This document shows positions 57,100-64,000 of a stretch of DNA of 64,000 bases, one piece after another (the first letter of the stretch is position 1; every line of letters starts with the position of its first letter). The DNA comes from Phocoena phocoena. Taxonomy: Eukaryota; Chordata; Mammalia; Artiodactyla; Phocoenidae. The stretch spans positions 57,573,690 to 57,637,689 of the forward strand of contig NC_089226.1 in NCBI RefSeq assembly GCF_963924675.1, read 5' to 3'. The notes under the pieces are model-generated. The model worked only from the letters and a program-made list of their open reading frames with translations. It was not told the origin of the DNA and did not search any database. The translations under genes and the position numbers were made by a program.

Positions 57100-58330
57100 C
57101 TTTTTGTTTTCTTTTGTAGTTTGATGACTTTCTTTTGTATTATGCTTGAGTTCCTTTCTTTTTAGCTTTTGTGAATCTATTGTATGTTTTCATTTGTGGT
57201 TACCCTGGTTTTCAAGTATGTTAATCCATATCTACTTGCTTTAGACTGGTGGTCATATAAGCTCAAACACATTCTAAAAGATCTCGATTTTCTTACTCCC
57301 CTCCCCAACATTTCATGAGTTTGATGTCCTATTTTATATCTTCATGTTTATCCTTTTGCTGTTCACTGTAGTTATAATTGCTTTCATATAATTTGGTTGG
57401 TTTTTTTAATCTATATACTGGCTTATTTAAGTGATCTTCAGTCCTTTTATATATTTACCTTTTCTATTGTGATTTTCCCTTTCCTATATATTCTTGCTTT
57501 TCTGTTTAGAGAAGATCTTTCAATATTTCTTTTAAGATATGTTTAGTATTGCTGTATTCTTTTAGTTTTTGCTTATCTGAGAAATTTTTTTATCTATTCT
57601 TCTACTCTAAATGATAATCTTGCTGGGTAGTGTATCCTAGGTTACAGGTTTTTCCCTTTCAGTACTTTGAATATATCTTGCCACTCCCTTTTGGCCTGCA
57701 AAGTTTCTGTAGAGAAATCAGCTGCTGGCCTTGTGGGGTTCCCTTGTAACTGACTTTGTTTTTCTCTTGCTGCCTTTAGAATCCTCTCTTTAACTTTAAA
57801 TTTTGCCATTTTAATTATGGTATGTCTTGGAGTAGGTCTGTTGGGGTTCATCTTGTTTGGGACCCTCTGTGCTTCCTATACCTGGATATCTGTTTTCCTT
57901 CTTTAGGTTTGGGAAGTTTTCAGCCATAATTTCTTCAAATACATTTTAAATCTCCTTTCTCTTTCTTCTCCTTCTGAGATTCCTATTATGCATATATTGG
58001 CATGCTTTATATTATCTCATATATTGCTTTCATTTTTTTTTCTGTTGTCTTTCTGTCTGCTGTTCTGATTGGGTGGATTGCTGTTATTCTGCCTTCCAGA
58101 TCACTTATTTGTTCTATTGCATTATTTGACCTGCTGTTCATCGCCTTTAGCTCAGTTTTCATCTCAGCAATTGAGTTATCTAATTTTGATTGGCTCCTCT
58201 TTATAGTTTCTAGTTCCCTGTTACAGTGATCCACATTTCTATTCATAGCCCTTCTTAATTCCTTCAGCATTTTTATTACCTCCTTTTTGAACTCAGGGTC
58301 TGGTAGACTGCAGAGGTCTGTTTCACTGTT
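57100..58330 (-). pseudogene. L1 ORF1 remnant, copy 4
   Basis: 58270-58007 carries the coiled coil (MLKELRRAMNRNVDHCNREL, EQISDLEGRI) and 57851-57642 the C-terminal domain (MNPNRPTPRHTIIKMAKFKV, then FSTETLQAKREWQDIFKVLK). Stops lie between them. Boundaries approximate; 57100-57640 is the decayed C-terminus and inter-ORF stretch. Confidence 0.75.
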
Positions 58331-59815
58331 TTCTTTCAGGGGATTTCTCTTGTTCTTTTAATTGGGAATAATTCCTCTGCTTTTTCATTTTTCTTGTATA
58401 TCTCAGACTTTATGAATTTAGGAGAAACAGTTATCTACTGTGGTCTTGAAGGGCTGTTTTCATGTGGGAGCCTCCCTGTGTAGCCTGCTTGTGTCCAGTA
58501 TTTTTGGTACAAGGGCTGTGTTTAGTATGGATGCCTGCCACATCTTTCCTAAGGGTCTGCTGGCCTTTGTCCCCGTGATAGAGGGGGTGCGTTTGGTGTT
58601 GTGGTGACCAGAGCCTGCACTGGATATTAGGCGGGGCCTCCTCTTTGCTCTTTGGTTGTCTCAGCCCTGTTGGGGGCAGGGTCTGCTCCCCAGCTATTGG
58701 AGTAGAAGCCCCCAGATCTGGTTCTAAGCTGTGGTGTGAGGTAAGTGGGACTGGAGTGCTCCTACTGGGAAAAGAGCCACTGAGTGTTCTTCCCTAGGAG
58801 CTGTCTGCCAGAACGTGTGATTCTATGATGCCACCCGCCACCCTGAGTGCCCACAAAGATCACTGTTGCTGGCATTGTCCTGGGTGGCCTCCTCTGCTTA
58901 GGAGCTCCGGTATTCGGCTCAGAGGTCCCTTAGGCATTCACGTGCCCTCACAAAGCCACTGGCTCATAAACCTGCAGGAGCTGTGTCCCCTGAGCCCACA
59001 GATAGTCAGTTCAGATGGCCCTCAGGCCTGTGTGTGCAGTCCTGGCCCCCAAACCCGCCAGTGAGAACCCACCAGAGCTGCATCCCAGGCGCCAGCAGTG
59101 GGATTGCCGGTAATCAGCTCAGACATCCCTCAGGCGTGCATCTGCCCATGGGCCCACCAAGTGCACAGAACCTGCAGCAACCAGAGCCACACCTGCTGTG
59201 AGCACACTGACAATAAGTCTGCTGTGGTGGACCCATGCCCCTCCTTTCCCGTGTTGACAGTGGGGCTCCTCTGCTGGACTCACATTCTGTCCTGCATGTG
59301 CCCCCAGTTGTGGGCTGGGCCATGCTCCAGGTGCTTCGGGCTGTCTCCGCACAGCCAAACCTAGTCCTTTCCCGGGGTCTGTTCTCTGAAGCCCAAGTTT
59401 CAGCACCCAGTACACACACCAGCAGGCGCGTGTCTCGGGCTGGGAAATGCAGCAGCGTGGCCAGGACCATCTGTGCTGGTCAGTCTCTACACTGTGGGGC
59501 TGCAGGCCAGCTCCCACACTCTCCTCTTGGGGCTCTGAATCTCCTTGTGTGTCCTGGCAGACCTCCCAACTGGTGAAGGAGGTTCCCAGGGTAAGGGAAG
59601 TTTTCCTCTTTCACAGCTCCCTCCCAGGCATGCAGGTCCCATCCCAATTCCTCTTCTTCTCCCTTTCCCTTGCTGCTGCCTGGTTACATGGGGATCTTTC
59701 TTGCAGCTTTGGTTGTATGAGATCTTCTGCCAGCTTTTAGTAGGTATTCTGTGAGAACTGTTGTGGGAGCAGGTGAGCTCCACGTCCCTCTGCTCCACCA
59801 TCTTGATTTCCTTCT
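58331..59815 (-). promoter_or_regulatory. L1 5' UTR, copy 4
   Basis: G+C-rich non-coding stretch preceding ORF1. CpGs are fewer than in copies 1 and 2, fitting its greater age. The 5' end reads 'tggtggagcagagggacgtg' on the minus strand near 59800. Overlapping open frames on both strands (58825-59064, 59114-59517, 59235-59576, 59487-59837) are chance. Confidence 0.65.
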
Positions 59816-60281
59816 CCATATGTTTTCTATTTACCATGTTTTTCTCCTTCTTTTGTGCCTCCTGTGAGCACTGAATGAGTTTTCTTTTAATTCTACTTTT
59901 TCCCTAGTTGTTTAAAGTTATACATCTCATTTCCATTTCAGTAGTTACCCTAGACCTTTTAATCCACATATTTAAACTCACCTTTGTCTATCAATACCTA
60001 GAATCAACCAAATTCAAGTGTTATTCTTTAATAAGAAAAAAATCTTAATATATGTTTACCTACTCCACCCTACCCCATCACTTCCCATAAAGTAATAAAC
60101 ACTAATAATGATTTGAGTGGTTTTAATTATTTTTAATTACACATCAACAGTTATACTGAAAGATTGAACTATTAGTTTTACTTACTTCTGTACTCACCAC
60201 AGCTGCTCATATCTCAGATCTTCCTCCTTCTTACATTCCCTATTGTGTGTCTGTGTATAACTTAGGAGCAGAGAGTTGATT

Positions 60282-60516
60282 TAATAATAAAACTCAGGGT
60301 ATTCCCTGGTGGCGCAGTGGTTGAGAGTCCGCCTGCTGATGCAGGGGACACGGGTTTGTGCCCCGGCCCGGGAAGATCCCACATGCTGCAGAGCGGCTGG
60401 GCCCGTGAGCCATGGCCGCTGAGCCTGCGCGTCCGGAGCCTGTGCTCCGCAACGGGAGAGGCCACAAGTTAGAGGCCCGTGTACCACAAAAAAAAATAAT
60501 AATAATAAAACTCAGG
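60282..60516 (+). mobile_element. CHR-2 type tRNA-derived SINE with 17-bp exact target duplication
   Basis: Body 60299-60499 starts 'tattccctggtggcgcagtg', has the same 'gccatggccgctgagcctgc' core as the copy at 36827 and ends in an A-rich tail with (aat)n. The 17 bases taataataaaactcagg occur at 60282-60298 and 60500-60516 without a mismatch. Confidence 0.93.
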
Positions 60517-61389
60517 TTATTAGCACTTTAACCATTAGTCTTTATAAAGCTCCTCTTGCCCTATTTTATTTTTTCTCCTTCATTCTTAATCCCTACCCCC
60601 ATTTTCTATTTTCATGTAAGTATCTGTTTTTTTTGCTGGATATATTTTCCTGGATATATGGATGTATCCTGTTAAGTATGTATTTTGTGTGTAATGTGTT
60701 TTTAGCTTATATAATGGTAATATGCTGTTGAGCTCATTCTGTTACTTAAGTTTTTTCACTCAGCGCTGTTTTTAAGGTTGTTCTTATTGCTGTATGCCCA
60801 TCCAGTTCTTTCCTTTTATCTAATGCTTAATATTCCACACTGTGCTCTAACCACACTTTAATTCATCTATTCCCTTGCTAACGGACACCTAGGTCGCCTA
60901 CCTTGTGTATGTTTCTTGCATATACCTCTGTGCCAGAATTTTTCTGGAATATTTACCTAGGAGTGGTTTTGTTGGATCACAGAATATATGCATAAGTAGT
61001 TTAAATAAGGGCCACCTGGTGGTTCTTCAAAATGGTGGCTCTAGTGTACACTCACACCAGTAGTACATCAGGGTTCCTGTTTCCTTACAACCTTGCCTGC
61101 ACTTGATATTCCCCAACTTTTTAATTGTTCTAAGTTTTGTTATTTTGTAGGTATAAAGTGATATTTCATTGTTTTAAATTCCATTTTTCTAAATATTTTT
61201 GATGTTAAGTATTTCTTCATTTACTTAGCCATTTGGTTTTCAACTTTTATGAATTGCTATTTCATATCCCTTGATAGTTTTAATATTTTCAATTTCTTCT
61301 TTTATTCTATCATCACCTGTCTGTTTACTTCATCTGTAATGGTAGAGATGACATTTTGAAGAGAAGTTCTTAATTTTGATTTACCTAAA

Positions 61390-61795
61390 TGTATTAGTTT
61401 GCTAAGACTGCCGTAACAGAATACCATAGGCTGTTTGTTTTAAACAAGAGATATTTCTTTTCTCATGGTTCTGGAGTCTAGAAGTCCAAGATCAAGGTGT
61501 TGTCAGATTTGGTTTCTTTTGAGGGCTTTCTTCTTGGCTTATAGAAGGCTGCCTTCTAGCTGTATCCTCATTTGGTCCTCCCTCTGTCTGAATTGTCTAT
61601 GTCCTAATCTACTCTTCTTACAAGGAGACCTTTCATATTGAATTAGGGCTATCCTAATGACCTTATTAACCTTAATTACCTCTTTAAAGGCACTGTTTCC
61701 AAATACAACCACATTCTGTGGTACTAGGGGTTAGGACTTCAACATATGAATTGGCGGGGTGGGGGGCGGGGAATGACACAGTTCAGTCCATCACA
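61390..61795 (-). mobile_element. MaLR-type (MLT1/MST group) solitary LTR
   Basis: Minus strand TGTGATGGACTGAACTGTGT at 61795 to ...CTTAGCAAACTAATACA at 61390. The inside has 'tcatatgttgaagtcctaac' and 'cttgatcttggacttctaga', the body of the ERVL-MaLR LTRs. A G-rich run (61755-61771) has grown within it. Solitary and non-coding. The 5-bp flanks (ctaaa, ccaga) agree only in part. Confidence 0.8.
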
Positions 61796-62650
61796 CCAGA
61801 TCTATACAATTTTATCCTATGGTTTATGCCTTTGGGTTCTTGTTTGGGAAGTATCTCCCTTTCTCATAGTCACAAAGATAGTTTCCTATTCTGTATTTCT
61901 TTTCATTTTGCTGTTTGAATGATTCTTTCAAAGAGGGTTTGCATAGAGTAGATTTTTCTCAGCCCATAAAATATCCAAAATTACCTTTATTTTGTTATCA
62001 TACTTGAATGCTAGTTTGCTGAATAGAGAACTCTAGCCTTAAAATAATTTTTACTGAAAACTTTGAAGATATTACTCCATTGCCTTCTAAATCCATTGCT
62101 GCTAATGAGAAGTCTGACATTAATCTGATTCCCATCCCTTTGTAGGAAACCTATTTTTGCTCCCTGGAATCTCTTAAGATTTCCATTTTTTCCTTTGGAA
62201 ATTTGAGTAAGATGCATCTGGGTGTGCAGTTCTTTTTTGTTTATCCTGTTAGATACTTTGTATTCTTTCCAAGATGGTTTCTGTCATCTTGGAAAAATTT
62301 TCTTTCTTATCCCCTTTCCATTCTCCATTTTATGAATTAGCTCTCCAAGTGGGTCTTTTCTTCTGTACAACACATTTATTAAATCTTTTATTTGATTATC
62401 ATACTTTAAAATTACAAAATTATTAATAGTTTCTCTTCCATAATGACTGATTTTGTTCTAGAATGAAATAGCCTTTTGAATTCCTTAGAGGACACTAATT
62501 ATTCTATTTAAAGTTTTTATTCTTTTGGTTAAATTTTGTTTGTTTCAGATGCTAGTTCTTCTTTTATATTTCATAACTTTCTTTCATATTGTTAATTTTC
62601 CTCAGACATTAGGAAGTGCTTGATTGTTCATCTTTCTCTTGAACAGTCTC

Positions 62651-63289
62651 CAGTCTGAAACTTAGAATGCACGTTCTGGTTTCTGGAGTTGCTTCCTGTA
62701 ATTTTGGGGAGGGCCAGGACATGAGTTTGGATAGAGTGCACCTCAGTTCATCTTTCTAGATATGGGGGCTCTCTATCTGCCCAGAAGATCACTGCTTAGC
62801 ACCTACGCTTGTGACCACGGCCCATCTCTCAGCTAACTCCTACTTTGTTCCTTGCACAAACCTTTCCCAAATTCCTTTCAGACCCTTGTCATAGGAGTTG
62901 TTTATGCTGTGTGATGTTCCACCCATACTATTGCTTATTTCATTTAAATGTAACCTTCTCTGCCTAATATCATTAACATGTGGAAGGGATCCCATTAGTC
63001 AGGGCAAAGGTGAGTGGTCCCTGCACAGGATCCAGTCCCAGCAGATGCTTTGCCTTATTAGGTTGAACTGAGCTCTTTATTGGCTCATCTTAGTCTGATG
63101 ATCCCAAGAATGAAATCACTCTGCAGCCTCCTCCTTAGTTACTTATCTCTCCTGAATTCACTGTCTTAACACACTCTATTTATACTAATATAACAAATAC
63201 TATTTTCAAATCCTCTGACAGACTATCTTTTATATACATTTTTCTCTTCGAAGACAGTTGGTTTGCCTTCTGACCAATACTGACTGCCC
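62651..63289. other. Unassigned intronic stretch
   Basis: No gene or clear repeat. The frames at 63180-63521 (minus) run into the dispersed repeat that follows and do not resemble a protein. Confidence 0.4.
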
Positions 63290-63480
63290 AGTAGTTCTGA
63301 GACTCGAAAGAGCTTGCATGTTGCAAAGTCAGGAAGAAGGTCAGTGTGGCTGAAATATAGTGAGTGAGGGGCAGGGTAGCATGAGATAAGATTAGAGAAG
63401 TAGGCAGGGGCCAGATCAGGCAGGACCTCAAAAGCCTGGCCAAGGAGTTTGAATTTTTTTCTAAGCGCAAAGGGCTTATT
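63290..63480 (+). repeat. Unnamed dispersed mammalian repeat, copy D
   Basis: 'ggccagatcaggcaggacct', 'cctggccaaggagtttgaat', 'tttctaagcgcaaagggctt': the 5' part of the same repeat as at 17690, 22690 and 24820. Confidence 0.55.
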
Positions 63481-63657
63481 ACCTGACACATGTCACAGCT
63501 GTTCCTCTTCCCAGTTAGCACTGAAGCTCAGGGCCAATGAGTACTCCCTCTAGGAGGTACCCTGCTGCATACAATGGGTGGTAGACCCAGACCCTGGCCT
63601 CTCCGGGGGTCAGTTAGTGCTCTCACCAACCTTCATTCTGTTTCTCTTCTATTTCAG

Positions 63658-63698
63658 AGGTTGTGTTCTCATCTTATCCTGGATTTTCAACCTCAGAG
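63658..63698 (+). CDS. XRRA1: XRRA1 coding exon (last in window)
   Basis: 41 nt: two bases complete the glutamate codon begun at 40832, then 13 codons giving VVFSSYPGFSTSE, ending in phase 0. The acceptor has an excellent pyrimidine tract (ttctgtttctcttctatttcag) and the donor is gtagga. Small size makes it easy to miss, but its phase fits and the joined reading MKKDVDRT-EVVFSSYPGF matches XRRA1 as I know it. The rest of the protein must lie beyond 64000. Confidence 0.93.
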
Positions 63699-64000
63699 GT
63701 AGGAACTGCCTACTTTATATTTGCATCCTTGAGTCAAAACATTAATTTTAATAAACCAAAATAGGTTAATGGAGCCATGAGAGGCATTTACATATATAAC
63801 ACTGAGGAGGCCCATTCACTGAACCGACCATGTTCCAGGCACTAAGCTGGCCTATGGAGATGCAGCAGCGGACTCAACAGACAGGTCCCAGACCTCACAC
63901 TGCCCACAGACTAGCTTCCATTGGTCTCAGATGCTGTTCAGTAGTAACGGTTGCTACCTCACGTGATCAAGCTGGCATTGAAGTGAGGCTGCCACCAGGA
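63699..64000 (+). other. XRRA1: Start of the next XRRA1 intron
   Basis: Non-coding. 63810-63920 ('tccaggcactaagctggcct', 'cccagacctcacactgccc') looks like a decayed common repeat. Window ends inside the intron. Confidence 0.6.

Larger units (their letters stand above)
45836..59815 (-). mobile_element. Older full-length L1, interrupted by a younger L1 and a SINE (L1 copy 4)
   Basis: The left part 45836-49271 holds the poly(A) end, 3' UTR and C-terminal two thirds of ORF2. The right part 56095-59815 holds the endonuclease, ORF1 and a CpG-poorer 5' UTR that ends 'ctgctccaccatcttgattt'. Without its guests it is about 6.9-7.1 kb, close to full length. It is more diverged than copies 1 and 2. Its ORF2 is broken many times. 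A target duplication was not clear. Confidence 0.85.
59820..62650 (-). mobile_element. Old L1/HAL1-like region with two insertions
   Basis: 60720-61389 resembles an old L1 3' region read in reverse ('cattccacactgtgctct', 'acacctaggtcgcctacctt', 'gtataaagtgatatttcatt'). 61796-62480 resembles the ORF1 region ('gaagtctgacattaatctga', 'aagatgcatctgggtgtgca', 'catcttggaaaaattttctt'). ORF1 next to a 3' tail without ORF2 is the layout of HAL1, a half-L1, but decay makes this uncertain. 59820-60280 and 60517-60720 are AT-rich and unassigned. Confidence 0.5.
40833..63657 (+). other. XRRA1: XRRA1 intron, 22.8 kb, almost wholly LINE sequence
   Basis: The order is an unclassified repeat (40860-41280), old L1 pieces (41290-45830) with one L1 inside, a full-length old L1 (45836-59815) holding a younger full-length L1 (49272-56094) and a CHR-1 SINE, then HAL1/L1-like sequence (59820-62650) with a CHR-2 SINE and a MaLR-type LTR. 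62650-63290 has no named content, and a dispersed repeat copy lies at 63290-63480. The intron joins exons in matching phase. No other host gene is visible on either strand. Confidence 0.85.

Overview
The window is mammalian nuclear DNA, most likely from a cetacean. Two SINEs of the CHR-2 type and two of the CHR-1 type, all derived from tRNA, are present with target-site duplications. CHR-2 is known from whales, dolphins and hippos. No ruminant BovB or Bov-tA copy was noticed. The organism call rests on this repeat content and not on any database search.

The only host gene I can support is XRRA1 (X-ray radiation resistance associated 1, a leucine-rich-repeat protein) on the + strand. It is partial at both ends. 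Eight coding exons lie at 12274-12455, 15519-15590, 16778-16850, 19931-20028, 25261-25394, 39736-39864, 40615-40832 and 63658-63698. They total 947 nt, about 315 codons. Every junction has AG/GT splice sites and every phase fits its neighbour, so the joined frame stays open. The start codon and first exon(s) lie to the left of the window, or were not recognised before 12274. The C-terminal half lies to the right.

The rest is intron and upstream sequence filled with transposable elements, many nested. From 1.6 to 10.7 kb an ancient L1 tail is split by an ERVL-type MLT2 LTR. That LTR is in turn split by a nearly full-length L1 on the minus strand, with a 9-bp duplication. The 12-25 kb part has mostly old MIR, L2, MER2-like and hAT copies plus one solitary LTR. 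From 25.8 to 34.5 kb there is a sense-strand L1 that ends early inside ORF2 with its own poly(A) and target-site duplication, followed by a decayed ERVL internal region and a MER5A. From 34.5 to 39 kb come an L1 tail, L2 and CHR SINEs. The 22.8-kb intron from 40833 to 63657 is almost wholly LINE sequence. It includes a full-length L1 inserted into an older full-length L1.

No L1 here keeps intact ORFs, so all are dead as autonomous elements. Two of the younger copies share the same one-base ORF2 frameshift, which is the most interesting signal in the window. I found no new gene system, CRISPR array, operon or RNA gene.
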